64,000 nt of DNA from Sinorhizobium medicae (GCF_007827695.1 NZ_VITA01000001.1:612224-676223); one strand, 5' to 3'; shown: positions 1 to 10,360, counted from the stretch's first letter. The notes: generated by a model not told the origin, from the sequence alone. Program-made: numbers and translations.

Positions 1-587
1 AACCTCGCCAAGGCGGTAAGTCTCCTTGGTTCGATCCAGGTGCGCAATCGCGCGACGGTTGTCGGTAATATCTGCCGCGCTTCGCCCTCGGCCGACACCA
101 TTCCACCTCTGATCGCCGACGGCGCCAGCCTTTCCGTCTATAGTGGAGGCACCGAGCGCAGCATTCCGCTCGATGAGTTCTTCACCGGTCCGGGCCGGAC
201 GGTTCTCGTCCCCGGAGACATCGTCACGGGCATATCCATGCCGGCGCCGCGGCCGACGAGCGGCCGGGCCTATATCAAACACGGCCGCCGCAAGGCGATG
301 GAACTCGCCACCGTCGGCGTGGCCGTCAGCATGGAACATGTCGCCGGACAATGTTCCGACATTAGGATAGCGCTCGGGGCCGTGGCTCCGACCGTCATCC
401 GCGCGCGCAGGACCGAGGACCTGCTCAGGGGCCGCATGATCGACGCGGCGCTGCTCGCCGAGGCTGCGGAAAGCGCCATGCAGGAGGCGACGCCCATAGG
501 CAATGTGCGGGCGAGTGCGGCCTACCGCCGCGACATGGTCGGCGTTCTCACGCGCCGTGCCATCGGTTACGCCATGGGGGGTGTGCA

Positions 588-591
<4 letters not shown>
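1..591 (+). CDS. FAD-binding (medium) subunit of a xanthine dehydrogenase/CO dehydrogenase-type molybdenum hydroxylase, 3' part
   Basis: The reading frame is open from base 1, so the N-terminal FAD-binding half lies upstream of the window. The visible 196 residues hold the end of the FAD_binding_5 domain (a GNICRASPSADT motif, the family's GNIAxASPxxD-like FAD contact) and the CO dehydrogenase flavoprotein C-terminal domain. In the family this subunit carries electrons from the iron-sulfur subunit to the acceptor. Its stop overlaps the start of the [2Fe-2S] subunit gene (ATGA), giving the usual medium-small-large order. The substrate cannot be told from this subunit. Family call is strong; the start is not visible. 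Confidence 0.9.
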
Positions 592-1069
<478 letters not shown>

Positions 1070-1073
<4 letters not shown>

Positions 1074-3388
1074 ACACGCATGAGAGAATCGACAGAGATT
1101 TGTCCGAACGGGATTTCACCGTCGTGGGCAAAAGCGTCAAGCGTTCCGATACGCTGGAAAAGGTGACGGGGGCGGCGAGATATGCTGGAGACGTCGCTTT
1201 GCCCGGCATGCTCTATGCCAAGATGAAGCGCAGCAACATCGCGCATGCGCGCATCAAAAGCATCGATACGTCCAAGGCGCTGGCGCTCCAAGGAGTGAAG
1301 GCGGTGCTGACCCACCAGGACGTTCCGCGCGTGCTGCATGCCGGCTCGCCGCATCCACGCTCGGCATCGGTTACAAAGGACCAGTACATCCTGGACGAGA
1401 GGGTACGCTACTGGGGCGAGGGCGTTGCCGCCGTCGCTGCCGTCAGTGAGGAAATCGCCGAGCGGGCGGTCGCACTCATCGAGGTCGAATACGACCCTCT
1501 GCCCGGCCTCTTCACCATCGAAGCGGCATCGGATCCCGCGGCACCGCCGATTCATGAGAACGGCCTCGGTCAGAATTACGTGCTGCCGCCGGTCTTCGTC
1601 ACGCGGGGCGACGTCGACAAGGGCTTTGGCGAAGCGGATCTGGTTATCGAGCGCGAATATGATCTCGGCCGCCCGACTCCGGCCTATATGGAGCCGAACG
1701 TCTGTGTCAGCCAGTGGGACGGCAACGGCAAGCTGACCATGTGGACCTCGACGCAAAGTGCCTTCATGGTCCGCGGCACCCTCGCCGAAGTGCTCGGCGT
1801 GCCGCTGAACAAGGTGCGCGTGATCGTCGACCACATGGGCGGAGGCTTCGGCGCAAAGCAGGATCTGTTTCAGAACGAATTCCTCTGCGCGCTGCTTGCA
1901 CGCCGGACCGGGCGCCCCGTCAAGATGGAGTTCAGCCGGAAGGAAACATTCGTGGGCGGCCGCTCGCGTCACCCCGGCAAGATCTGGCTCAAGCAGGGCT
2001 TCACCAGGGATGGCCGCATCGTCGCCCGCGAAGCCAGGGTCACGTTCAATTCCGGGGCCTACGGATCGCACGGTCCAGGCGTAACCAATGTCGGCACTGC
2101 TGCACTGACCTCGCTCTATCGCTGCGAAAATGTGCGTCTCGAAGGCCGCTGCATCTACACGAACTCGCCGATCGCCGGGGCCTTTCGCGGCTATGGCGTC
2201 GTGCAGACATATTACGCACTCGACCTGATGATGGACGAGGCGGCCGAGAAGCTCGGTTTCGATCCGGCCGAGTTCAAGCTGATGAATGCGGTGCGCGAGG
2301 GCGACATGGCGCCGTCGGGGCATCCGATCGTCGGCCATGGGCTGGTGGATTGTATCCGCCGTGTCATGGAAGAGACGAACTGGCACGAACTGCGCCGGCG
2401 CGAGAAGCCGGAAACCGTCAAGCGGCGCGGGATTGGGATCGGGTGCGAAATGCACGGCTCCAGCGCCTATCCCGGCATCAAGGAGCAGGGCAACGCGATC
2501 GTCAAAATGAACGAGGACGGCACGGTGACCCTGATCACCGGTACAGCTGGCCTTGGCACCGGCGCGCATACGGCGCTGTCGCAGATCGTCGCCGAAGAGC
2601 TCGGAGTGCCGTTCGAGGCCGTCTCCGTCGTTCAGGGCGATACCGACATCGTGCCCTGGGACATCGGCGCCTTTGCCAGCCACACGACTTATCTGGGCGG
2701 CCGGGCGGCGCAGCTCGCGGCGGCCGACGTGCGCAGGCAGGTGCTCGAGCACGCCGCCCCCCTGCTCAAGGCGGAGCCCGGCGACCTCGCGATCCGCGAT
2801 GGATTCGTGGTCGTCGCCAACGGCTCGAACCAGAGCCTCCGGCTTTCCGAAGCCGTGGGGCCGCAGCGGGGCATGCCGGCGGTGCAACTGGTCGGCGTCG
2901 GTACCTATATGCCGACGAAGTCCTACTCCTTCGCCGCGCATTTCGCCGAAGTCGAGGTGGATACGGAGACGGGCGAGGTCGCCGTTCTGGAGGTCGTGCC
3001 GGTACACGAGATCGGCAGGGTCATCCATCCGATCGCCGCGGCAGGACAGATCGAGGGCGGCATTCAGCAGGGCATCGGCCACACGCTCAGCGAGGACTAC
3101 GTCATCGACCTTACCGACGGGCGCTCGCTCAATCCGAGCTTCGTCGACTACAAGATGCCGCTGTCGATGGACATGCCGTCCATCCGCACCATCATCATCG
3201 AGACGGCGCCGGATCCCGGCGGCCCATACGGCGCCAAAGGCGTCGGCGAGGATCCGATCATCGCGATCGGGCCGGCCATCGCCAACGCGATCTACGACGC
3301 CATCGGCGTCCGCTTCCATCATTACCCGATAACGCCCGAGCAAGTGTTGAACGCGCTCAAGACCAAAGCCAACGAAACGAGGCAGTGA
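1070..3388 (+). CDS. Molybdopterin-binding catalytic large subunit, xanthine dehydrogenase family
   Basis: A 772-residue protein. The start at 1070 overlaps the preceding stop (ATGA). It has the alpha/beta hammerhead domain (about 30-140) and the molybdopterin-binding domains, with GGGFGAKQ at 257-264, AFRGYG at 371-376 and [10 protein letters not shown] near the C-terminus. Glu727 aligns with the catalytic base of the family. The length fits hydroxybenzoyl-CoA reductase, nicotinate dehydrogenase and CoxL-like enzymes. The CoxL-specific AYXCSFR loop is not seen, so CO is not the expected substrate. It probably hydroxylates a (hetero)aromatic or aldehyde compound; which one is unknown. No XdhC/CoxF-type maturation gene is visible in the window. 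Confidence 0.92.
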
Positions 3389-4428
3389 TGCAGACCAACC
3401 ATCTTCAGGACAGCAAAATTCCCGTCACCATCCTGACCGGCTTTCTCGGTGCCGGGAAGACGACGCTTTTGAACCACATACTGACTGAACGGCACGGCCA
3501 CCGCATCGCCGTGATCGAGAACGAGTTCGGCGAGGTGGATGTCGACTCGGACCTGGTGCTCGCCTCGGAGGAAGAGATCTACCAGATGAAGAACGGCTGC
3601 ATCTGCTGCTTCGTCGACGTGCGCAACGACCTGATCGAGGTCCTGCAGAAACTGCTTGCCCGAAAGGACAAGTTCGACCACATCCTCGTCGAGACCAGCG
3701 GGCTGGCAGACCCGACCCCCGTTGCAACAGCCTTCTTCATCGATGATGAAATCGGCAAGCATGTGACGCTGGACGGCATCGTGACCCTGGTCGACGCCAA
3801 GCATATCGGACAGCATATCGAGGATCCCGTTCTCGATGGGCGCGACAACCAGGCGGTCGATCAGATCGTCGCCGCCGACCGTATCATCATCAATAAGATC
3901 GACCTCGTATCGGATGGCGAGATCGCTCCTCTGGAACGCGACATGCGCAAGCTCAACCAGACGGCCGAAATCGTACGCTCGAGCTATGGCAAGGTGGACC
4001 TGTCGAGCATCCTCGGCATTTCCGGTTTCGCGCCATCCTATGTTGCCGAACGCGCCAAGCTGCTCGATCTCGATCACCACCACCACGGTCATCACCACCA
4101 CCATCATCATGATGCGACGGTCAGCTCGGAATCCTTCGTCTTCGACCGGCCCTTCGACCAGCATCGCCTGACGGAATATCTCTCGGACCTGCTTCGGGAA
4201 AAGGGCGACGACATATTCCGTACCAAAGGCATCATAGCGATCACCGGAGACCCTCGCTTCTTCGTCCTCCAGGCGGTGCACAAGCTGATGGATTTCCGTC
4301 CGGATCATGTCTGGGGGAAGGATATGCCCTATTCGAAGCTGGTCTTCATCGGCCGCAATCTCGACCGGGCGGTCCTGGAGGAAGGTCTGAAGCGCTGCCT
4401 TACCCCGGCCGGCGAAACGGTTAATTGA
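3388..4428 (+). CDS. CobW/COG0523-family GTPase with His-rich metal-binding loop
   Basis: A 346-residue G3E GTPase. Walker A (GFLGAGKT) lies at about 18-25, the CxCC metal motif (GCICC) at Cys71, Cys73 and Cys74, the guanine-specificity motif NKID near 169-172, and a run of eleven histidines interrupted by one glycine at about 230-241. The C-terminal CobW_C domain is present. The start overlaps the stop of the molybdenum hydroxylase large subunit (TGATG), so it is the last gene of that operon. COG0523 proteins act as metal chaperones or insertases, so a role in metal supply to the neighbouring enzyme or to a metallo-amidohydrolase is plausible. That role is inferred from position. Confidence 0.9.
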   Translation: MQTNHLQDSKIPVTILTGFLGAGKTTLLNHILTERHGHRIAVIENEFGEVDVDSDLVLASEEEIYQMKNGCICCFVDVRNDLIEVLQKLLARKDKFDHILVETSGLADPTPVATAFFIDDEIGKHVTLDGIVTLVDAKHIGQHIEDPVLDGRDNQAVDQIVAADRIIINKIDLVSDGEIAPLERDMRKLNQTAEIVRSSYGKVDLSSILGISGFAPSYVAERAKLLDLDHHHHGHHHHHHHDATVSSESFVFDRPFDQHRLTEYLSDLLREKGDDIFRTKGIIAITGDPRFFVLQAVHKLMDFRPDHVWGKDMPYSKLVFIGRNLDRAVLEEGLKRCLTPAGETVN

Positions 4429-4446
4429 TCCCGAGGGAATGACGAA

Positions 4447-4480
4447 AAATCCGCCGAAGCCGGGAGGCTTCGGCGGATTT
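4447..4480. terminator. Bidirectional rho-independent terminator
   Basis: A perfect 15-bp inverted repeat (left arm 4447-4461, right arm 4466-4480) with a 4-base GGGA loop. It is flanked by A-rich sequence on the left and TTTCC on the right, giving a U-rich tail for either strand. It sits 18 bases after the CobW-type gene and serves the convergent NCS2 permease operon as well. Confidence 0.85.
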
Positions 4481-4558
4481 CCTTTGTCCTTGCGCGGCGG
4501 ATCCCACCGGGCCGGAGGCAGGGGGTATCCGACCCGCCAGCCAACGCTACATAAGATC

Positions 4559-4591
4559 GCACCGCCCCAGGTGATATCGCCGGGGCGGTGC
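4559..4591. terminator. Second inverted repeat in the convergent gap
   Basis: 10-bp perfect arms (GCACCGCCCC at 4559-4568, complement at 4582-4591) around a 13-base loop, 47 bases downstream of the permease stop on the minus strand. No T tract follows, so it may be a processing or pausing hairpin and not a true terminator. The rest of 4481-4638 holds no gene that I can support. Confidence 0.35.
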
Positions 4592-4638
4592 ATGTCGCGC
4601 TTTCGCACGGGCAAACCGTTGAATACTTTTCCTGTGAT

Positions 4639-6030
4639 CTACCCCGGATGCCGGACGGCCCCTTCACCGAGCAAAACCGGCTGCACCTCTTCCCGCCGGG
4701 GAATGCCGTTGAACAGCAGGTTGAGCAGCACCGCCGAGAAGGTTCCGACCAGCACGCCGCTATGGAAGAACCGGTCGATGAACTCCGGCAACTGCGCAAA
4801 GATCTTGTCCGCGACGACGGGAATCATCGCCAGCCCTACGCTTACGGCGACAATGTAGAGGTTGCGGCGGTTCGCCACGAAATCGACGCGGGAGAGGATC
4901 TTGACGCCGGTCGCCGAGACCATGCCGAACATCACGATTGCGGCGCCCCCGACGACGTAACTCGGTATGGAAGCGGTAATGAACGCAATCTTCGGCAGGC
5001 AGCCGAGAAGGATCAGTACGATGCCGCCTGCCGCGACCGCCCAGCGGCTCATCACGCCCGTTATCTGGAGCAATCCCACATTCTGTGCATAGGTGGTGTA
5101 TGTGAAGGTGTTGAAGATTCCACCGATGACATTGCCGATGCCGTCCGTACGCAGTCCGCGTGCCAGGTCGGCTTCGGTGATCGTGCGGCCAGCCATGTCG
5201 CCGACCGCGAGGATCTGGCCGGTTGCTTCGATCATCATGACGATCATGACCGTGCACAGCGCGACCGATGCCCACAGGTCGAATACCGGCATTCCGAATG
5301 CAAAGGGCGTCACGACCGTGACCCAGCTCGCATCCGCCACGCCTTGGAAATCCACCTTGCCGAAGGCGACCGCTATCGCGAACCCGATCCCTATGCCGAA
5401 GAGAACAGCCAGGTTGGCGAGAAACCCCTTCAGGAAGCGGGTCATCAGGAGAATGGAAACCAGCACGATGGCGGCGACTGCAAGAGCAAAGGGTTGGCCG
5501 TAAGCCGGATTGGGAATGAGCCCGTCCGGACCCTTTATCATCGGCTGGCCGCCCGCCGCCCAGTTTACCCCGACGCGCATCAGTGAGAGGCCGATAACCA
5601 GCATCACCGTCCCGGTGACCACTGCCGGAAAGAAGCGAACCCAGCGGCTGAAATAGGGCGCCGCCAGAAGCGTAAACACGCCGGATGCAATCACGGCCCC
5701 AAGAACGCCCGGCATTCCAAGATCCGGATCCGTGCCCGTGGCGATAATCGGGGGGACCGCGGTGAAGCCAATGCCCATCATGATCGGCAGGCGGGCGCCT
5801 ATGTTCCAGATGCCAAGACATTGTATGAGCGTGACGATACCGCAGCAGAAAAGATCCGCGCTGATCAGCATCGCAATCTGATCCTTCGAGAGGTTCAATG
5901 CACTGCCGATGATCAGGGGAACCGCGATCGCACCGGCATACATGACCAGAACATGCTGCAGCCCGAGCGCCGCCAGCTTCGGCGCGGGAAACATTTCTTC
6001 GATAGCATCACACTTCGAGTCCTTATTCAT
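4639..6030 (-). CDS. NCS2-family xanthine/uracil-type permease
   Basis: A 463-residue inner-membrane transporter with about 12-14 hydrophobic segments. It matches the nucleobase-cation symporter 2 family: an ATGQILAVGDMAGR segment corresponds to the family's signature around the substrate-binding acidic residue, and the TM1 QHVLVMYAG motif is intact. The start is set by GGGAGGAG five bases upstream. It is the last gene of a five-gene minus-strand operon with UbiX, UbiD and two amidohydrolases. NCS2 members carry purines, uracil, urate or ascorbate by proton symport. Here it probably imports the operon's substrate, which suggests a nitrogen heterocycle or similar ring acid. Confidence 0.9.
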   Translation of the reverse strand: MNKDSKCDAIEEMFPAPKLAALGLQHVLVMYAGAIAVPLIIGSALNLSKDQIAMLISADLFCCGIVTLIQCLGIWNIGARLPIMMGIGFTAVPPIIATGTDPDLGMPGVLGAVIASGVFTLLAAPYFSRWVRFFPAVVTGTVMLVIGLSLMRVGVNWAAGGQPMIKGPDGLIPNPAYGQPFALAVAAIVLVSILLMTRFLKGFLANLAVLFGIGIGFAIAVAFGKVDFQGVADASWVTVVTPFAFGMPVFDLWASVALCTVMIVMMIEATGQILAVGDMAGRTITEADLARGLRTDGIGNVIGGIFNTFTYTTYAQNVGLLQITGVMSRWAVAAGGIVLILLGCLPKIAFITASIPSYVVGGAAIVMFGMVSATGVKILSRVDFVANRRNLYIVAVSVGLAMIPVVADKIFAQLPEFIDRFFHSGVLVGTFSAVLLNLLFNGIPRREEVQPVLLGEGAVRHPG

Positions 6031-6109
6031 TCTCGCTCCTCCCGTTTCTTATCAACGAACCTTCCGCTTGATCCGACCCTCCTCCGGCCGGCGAACAAGC
6101 GGTATTGCT

Positions 6110-6742
6110 TCACCTCGTCTTCGCGTCGGCATCTTCAAATCGATTTGGCAGAACGACAGCGCGCCGCCCGCTCCAGCGATGTGCGAGCCCGGTATCGATG
6201 TCGAACAGATCAAGCACGCGGGCCACGGTATGATTGACCATCTCGTCCAGCGTCTGCGGACGCGCATAGAAGGCCGGAACGGGCGGGCAGATGATCGCTC
6301 CTGCTTCAGTCACCTGGGCCATCGAACGAATATGGCCGAGGTGCAGCGGCGTTTCGCGCAGCATGAGCACCAGCCGGCGGCGTTCCTTCAGTGTGACGTC
6401 AGCCGCCCGGGACAGCAGCCCCGATGTCATGCCCGTCGCGATTTCCGAAAGAGTCTTGACCGAGCAGGGCGCCACGATCATCCCGAGGGTGCGGAAAGAG
6501 CCGCTGGAGCAGGAGGCGCCGATGTCCTTGTTCGAGTGGACGTGACAGGCAAGCGCCTCGACCTCGGCCACCTTGAAGTCCGTTTCCATCGCAAGCGTGA
6601 TCTGGGCGGCGCGGCTCATCACCAGATGGGTCTCGATGTCCAGATCGCGCAGGATCTCCAGCAGCCGGATGCCGTATATGACGCCGGAGGCGCCGCTAAT
6701 GCCGACGATGATCCGTTTTCTCTGTTCCCGGTCCGCCTTCAT
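6110..6742 (-). CDS. UbiX-family flavin prenyltransferase
   Basis: A 210-residue flavoprotein that in this family makes prenylated FMN from FMN and dimethylallyl phosphate. Visible motifs are GISGASGVIYG near the N-terminus (FMN phosphate loop), the SCSSGSF loop and the C-terminal AGAIICPPVPAFY segment. The start at 6742 is preceded by GGAGG at good spacing; an upstream ATG at 6757 overlaps that ribosome site and is less likely. It lies between UbiD and the permease. A dedicated UbiX next to UbiD indicates that the UbiD protein here is a prFMN-dependent decarboxylase. Confidence 0.92.
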   Translation of the reverse strand: MKADREQRKRIIVGISGASGVIYGIRLLEILRDLDIETHLVMSRAAQITLAMETDFKVAEVEALACHVHSNKDIGASCSSGSFRTLGMIVAPCSVKTLSEIATGMTSGLLSRAADVTLKERRRLVLMLRETPLHLGHIRSMAQVTEAGAIICPPVPAFYARPQTLDEMVNHTVARVLDLFDIDTGLAHRWSGRRAVVLPNRFEDADAKTR

Positions 6743-6771
6743 CGCTGCATCCTCCAAGCGTCGTTGTCAGT

Positions 6772-8145
6772 CTATGGACGAGCGAGTTTCGCCAGGATCG
6801 AAGAAACGCGGCCGAAGGCGGCGTCGTCGATCCTGGCGAGCACGCCATGGAAATCAGGCCCGCGTGTCGCGTCGAGACCCATGCGGGACGTCGTGCCGAT
6901 GCCGGTTGCCGAGGGATCGAGCGCGTTGCCGGGCAGCCCCTCGATGATGACGACATCCCTGTGCGGCTGGAAATGAGCCGACATGGCCCAGAGAACTTCG
7001 GAGTCCTGCGTGATGTCGACGTCGGCGTCGACGGCAATGACGGTCTTCAGATAGGCGTCCCAGCCGAGCAGGCCGAGCATGATCTGGCGGGCCTCGCCGG
7101 GCCTTGTCTGGTTGAGGGCGATATAAGCATGAAAATGCGTGCCGGATGCAGGATAGTGGACCGCCGTTACGCTCGGGAAACGCTGCTTCAGCTTTTCGAC
7201 CATCTCCGCCTCGCGCGGAACGCGGCCGAGATTGAGATGTTCGGACGAGTTGCCGCCGGCGACGCTGACCAGGATTGCGTCCTTGCGGCGCAGGAACGTT
7301 TCGACACGGAAGAGATTGTTTGTCGACCGGTCGGAAGAGTAGCCGGTAAACTCTCCGAAGGGTCCTTCGGCAACCTGGGCTTCGGGCTCGATCACTCCTT
7401 CAAGGACCATCTCGGCATAGGCTGGAACCCGGATGCCATATCTGGGAGTCCGTACGACCTCCAGCGGCTCGCCGAGCAGGCCGCCGGCGACGTCGCGCTC
7501 GTCTTCACCGAATGCAAGGCGCGCCGATGCCGCAATCATGAAGAGGGGATGTGCGCCTATGACCATGGCGACCCTCAGTTTCTCGCCGCGGTCCTTTGCC
7601 ATGTTGAGCAGACGCCACAGATGGCCGCGCGAATGCAGGCTCGTCGCCAGCTCGTTCTTCGAATGGATCATGGCGCGGTGATAGCTGAGATTGCCGGCCC
7701 CGGTTTCCGGATGCTCAGCGATGATGATGCCGCTGGTAATGTATTTCGCCCTGTCGGTCGCGAAATGCTTCAGCATCGGCAGCGTGTTCAGGTCGATGTC
7801 GCCTTCTTCGACGCATTCGGTCACCGGTCCGCTGTCGAGCAGACGCGGCGGCAGAGCCTTTCGAGAGCGTGCCTGGTAAGCTTCGTGCAACCGGTCCTGG
7901 GAGGTCCCGAACATACGGGCGATACGCTCGCGCGAACCGAAGGTGTTGGCGATCACTTCGCAGGCGATACCCTCGACATTCCGGAAATGCAGGAGCGGCG
8001 CCTTGCCCTGCTGGTTGAGCCTCCAGATGAATGCCGTCGCGTCCTGGTCGTCGGTGATGTGGTCCTCGATGGTGAGTACGTCTTCCGGGTACGCCTTCTG
8101 GTATTCCCGGAGAAAGTAGCGGACGTCCTGGCTGCCGAACTCCAT
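6772..8145 (-). CDS. UbiD-family prFMN-dependent (de)carboxylase
   Basis: A 457-residue member of the UbiD family, a little shorter than E. coli UbiD. The conserved Arg of the prFMN site is seen in NLSYHRAMIHS and the catalytic Glu region in AEGPFGEFTGYSS. The reaction is non-oxidative decarboxylation (reversible in some members) of an aromatic or alpha,beta-unsaturated acid. The start at ATG 8145 is chosen because AAAGGGCAGGG precedes it; a GTG at 8172 is in frame but has no ribosome site. The UbiX gene 29 bases downstream supplies the cofactor. The substrate is not determined. Confidence 0.9.
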   Translation of the reverse strand: MEFGSQDVRYFLREYQKAYPEDVLTIEDHITDDQDATAFIWRLNQQGKAPLLHFRNVEGIACEVIANTFGSRERIARMFGTSQDRLHEAYQARSRKALPPRLLDSGPVTECVEEGDIDLNTLPMLKHFATDRAKYITSGIIIAEHPETGAGNLSYHRAMIHSKNELATSLHSRGHLWRLLNMAKDRGEKLRVAMVIGAHPLFMIAASARLAFGEDERDVAGGLLGEPLEVVRTPRYGIRVPAYAEMVLEGVIEPEAQVAEGPFGEFTGYSSDRSTNNLFRVETFLRRKDAILVSVAGGNSSEHLNLGRVPREAEMVEKLKQRFPSVTAVHYPASGTHFHAYIALNQTRPGEARQIMLGLLGWDAYLKTVIAVDADVDITQDSEVLWAMSAHFQPHRDVVIIEGLPGNALDPSATGIGTTSRMGLDATRGPDFHGVLARIDDAAFGRVSSILAKLARP

Positions 8146-8183
8146 AACCCTGCCCTTTGCTGTATCGTTCACTTCGTATGAGC

Positions 8184-8213
8184 GGGCAGCGGCCTTGGAG
8201 GGAGCCGCTGCCC
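8184..8213 (-). terminator. Hairpin between amidohydrolase and UbiD genes
   Basis: Perfect 10-bp arms GGGCAGCGGC and complement, 10-base loop, downstream of the first amidohydrolase on the minus strand and directly next to a rhizobial palindrome. It may attenuate or stabilise the operon mRNA. No U tract. Confidence 0.4.
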
Positions 8214-8265
8214 TGGAGCGGGATGAGGAAATTGCGCGCGGTCAGTCCGCCCGAATCCCGCTCCA
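8214..8265. repeat. Rhizobial intergenic palindrome, GAGCGGGATG family
   Basis: 11-bp perfect arms TGGAGCGGGAT (8214-8224) and ATCCCGCTCCA (8255-8265) around a GAGGAAA...CGCGGT core. Related elements with the same arms and core occur at 33560-33603 and, more degenerate, at 28153-28199. The type resembles the short intergenic mosaic elements known in Sinorhizobium. Confidence 0.75.
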
Positions 8266-8294
8266 ATTCCCGGAGTTCACCGTCACTAGCCGCA

Positions 8295-9227
8295 TCATGC
8301 GGGAGCAGGCTCGCGCCTCAGTCCTGCATAAGTGTCGGTGAGGCGCGCCTTGGCCTCCTCGAGATTGCGAGGCGGAGGGGTAGGGTCGATGCCGACGAGC
8401 TTGGCGATGTTGTTGCCGAGGTAGCCTTCGAGATCGTCTTCCGAGAGCCCGAGCCCGTGGGGCGGTTCGTGGCAGAGGACCTCAAGTTCGCGCAGCCACA
8501 TGCCCGGTTCGTTCGGCGGCGAGTCCGTTCCGAAAACGATCTTGTGTTTCGGCAGCTCCTTCGCGAATTCGACGATGCGGGATTGGAAGCACCACCCGGA
8601 CTCGCAGTAAACATTGGGCGTATCCATCGCCATCCAGAAGGACTCGAACGAATAATTGCCCCCCGTCTGGATGCCGAAGTGCCCGATGATGAAATTGACC
8701 ATCGGGAACTCGCGGATGATCGGGTAGAACATCGTCGGAATGGTATAAGGACCATCCCCGGTGTGGATCAGCACGACGACGCCGAGTTCTGCGCACTTCT
8801 TCATGGCAGGACGTAGCCAGTCGAGGGCACGGTCGGGCCGGTAGCCATGCATGTTGGCGTGCAGCTTCAGCATCTTGAAGCCGTATTCCTTCACATGGAA
8901 CTCGAGCTCTGCAGCGCCGTTTTCGGGCCCCCAACGCGGGTTGTAGTTGAAGTTGCCGATGAAGCGGTCCGGGTATTTCTGGCAAAGTTCGGCGATATAG
9001 GCCATGTAGTCGCGAATGCCCTCGCGGCCCATGCGGTTGCCGTCTCGGTAGCCGGTATTGCCGGGCGGCGGCTGGATGAAGCCCATGTCGATGCGGCGAG
9101 GCTTGCCGTTGATCATGTAGGGCCCGTCCATCAGTTTCAGCATGCGCTCGCCGTTGAAAGGCGTGCCGGTGTGGCGCCATGCCTCGTCGACCAGATTGGT
9201 CGGGTGGAGGTGGGTGTCGATAATCAT
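8295..9227 (-). CDS. Amidohydrolase-2 (ACMSD-like) family metal-dependent hydrolase/decarboxylase
   Basis: A 310-residue TIM-barrel protein of the Amidohydro_2 group, which includes ACMSD, LigW/LigJ-type and isoorotate decarboxylase-type enzymes. The N-terminal HxH metal motif is intact (MIIDTHLHP). The other metal and catalytic residues lie in VLIHTGDG, IGHFG and FGTDSPPNEPG. The start has GGAGA seven bases upstream. It is second in the minus-strand operon, followed by UbiD. Family members decarboxylate or hydrolyse aromatic-derived acids, consistent with a ring-degradation pathway. Confidence 0.85.
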   Translation of the reverse strand: MIIDTHLHPTNLVDEAWRHTGTPFNGERMLKLMDGPYMINGKPRRIDMGFIQPPPGNTGYRDGNRMGREGIRDYMAYIAELCQKYPDRFIGNFNYNPRWGPENGAAELEFHVKEYGFKMLKLHANMHGYRPDRALDWLRPAMKKCAELGVVVLIHTGDGPYTIPTMFYPIIREFPMVNFIIGHFGIQTGGNYSFESFWMAMDTPNVYCESGWCFQSRIVEFAKELPKHKIVFGTDSPPNEPGMWLRELEVLCHEPPHGLGLSEDDLEGYLGNNIAKLVGIDPTPPPRNLEEAKARLTDTYAGLRREPAPA

Positions 9228-9266
9228 CTTATTTCTCCGATTTCATGAAGCACGCGTGCGGAAGCG

Positions 9267-10193
9267 TCATGCCGGCTGAAGGCTGGCATGGGCGCCCTTG
9301 AGGCGCGCCTGCGCCTCTTCGACGCTGCGTGGAGGCGGGGTCGGATCGAGACCGATCATCCGTCCGATATTGTTGCCGAGGTAGTCCTCGAGCGTGTCCT
9401 CGTCGAGGTTCAGTCCCTGCGGCGGTTCATGGCACAGGACCTCGAGTAGCCGCAGCCACATCCCCGGTTCGTTCGGAGGGGTGTCGGTGCCGAACAGGAG
9501 CTTGTGCTTGGGTAGTTCCTTGGCGAATTCGACGATGCGCGATTGCAGGCACCAGCCCGACTCCACATAGATGTTCGGCGCATCCATCGCCATCTGGAAC
9601 GGCTCGAAGACGTAGACCCCGCCCGTCTGCACGCCGAAGTGCCCGAGGACGAAATTGACCGACGGAAACTCGCGGATGATCGGGTAGAATTCGGTCGGAA
9701 TGCTGTAGGGGCCGTCGCCGGTGTGCACCTTCACGATAAGGCCGAGATCGGCGCATTTCCTCATCGCGGGGCGCAACCAGTCGAGCGCCCGGTCGGGGCG
9801 GTAGGCGTGCATGTTCGCCTGGAGCTGCACCATCTTGAAGCCGTATTCCTTGGCGTGGTGCTCGATCTCTTCGGCGCCGTTCTGCGTGCCGTAGCGAGGG
9901 TTGTAGACGAAGCAGCCGATGAAGCGGTCCGGATATTTCTGAACGAGCTCGACGGTGTAGGACATGTAGTCCCGGATCGCCGCCTTGCCAGTCAGATCGC
10001 CGTAGCCGTCGGTGTAGATCGTATTGCCCTGCGGCGGCTGAATGAAGGCTTTGTCGATGCGGCGCGGCTTCCCATTCACATAATAAGGGCCGTCCATCAT
10101 CTTGAGGAGGCGCTCACCTGTAAACGGCTCGCCATCGTGCCGCCAGGCCAGATCCACAAGCTTGGTCGGGTAGCAGCTAATGTCGATAATCAT
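9267..10193 (-). CDS. Sister amidohydrolase-2 protein lacking the HxH motif
   Basis: 308 residues, colinear with the next gene and clearly its paralogue (shared LDWLRPAM, PPNEPGMWLR, EDYLGNNI-type blocks). At the N-terminus the metal-binding HxH is replaced: MIIDISCYP in place of MIIDTHLHP. The later His residues (VHTGDG, LGHFG) and the Asp (FGTDTPPNEPG) remain. It may be a non-catalytic partner or use a different metal arrangement. Start 10193 is chosen over a TTG at 10217 because the paralogue starts at the same point and GGAGA lies just upstream. It is the first gene of the operon. Confidence 0.85.
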   Translation of the reverse strand: MIIDISCYPTKLVDLAWRHDGEPFTGERLLKMMDGPYYVNGKPRRIDKAFIQPPQGNTIYTDGYGDLTGKAAIRDYMSYTVELVQKYPDRFIGCFVYNPRYGTQNGAEEIEHHAKEYGFKMVQLQANMHAYRPDRALDWLRPAMRKCADLGLIVKVHTGDGPYSIPTEFYPIIREFPSVNFVLGHFGVQTGGVYVFEPFQMAMDAPNIYVESGWCLQSRIVEFAKELPKHKLLFGTDTPPNEPGMWLRLLEVLCHEPPQGLNLDEDTLEDYLGNNIGRMIGLDPTPPPRSVEEAQARLKGAHASLQPA

Positions 10194-10224
10194 CAGTCTC
10201 TCCAAAGTTGCCGTCAAACCGATT

Positions 10225-10252
10225 CACGGGCAAATTCCGAGGATTGCCCGTG
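10225..10252 (-). promoter_or_regulatory. Leader stem-loop or operator upstream of amidohydrolase operon
   Basis: Perfect 9-bp arms CACGGGCAA (10225-10233) and TTGCCCGTG (10244-10252) with a 10-base spacer, 32 bases upstream of the operon's first start. It could be an mRNA hairpin or a regulator site. Confidence 0.45.
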
Positions 10253-10360
10253 AGCGAGGCGCCCCGGAGTTCGACGTCAACTTTGCTGAAGGCGAGGTCA
10301 GAAAGGTCCGTCGGGCTGCGGTCTGCGCGATCGCATGCCAGCAATTCCCGACCGGATGTT

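Noticed and set aside
6847..8181. Plus-strand open frame opposite the UbiD gene
   Set aside because: Shadow frame; UbiD motifs on the minus strand are unambiguous.
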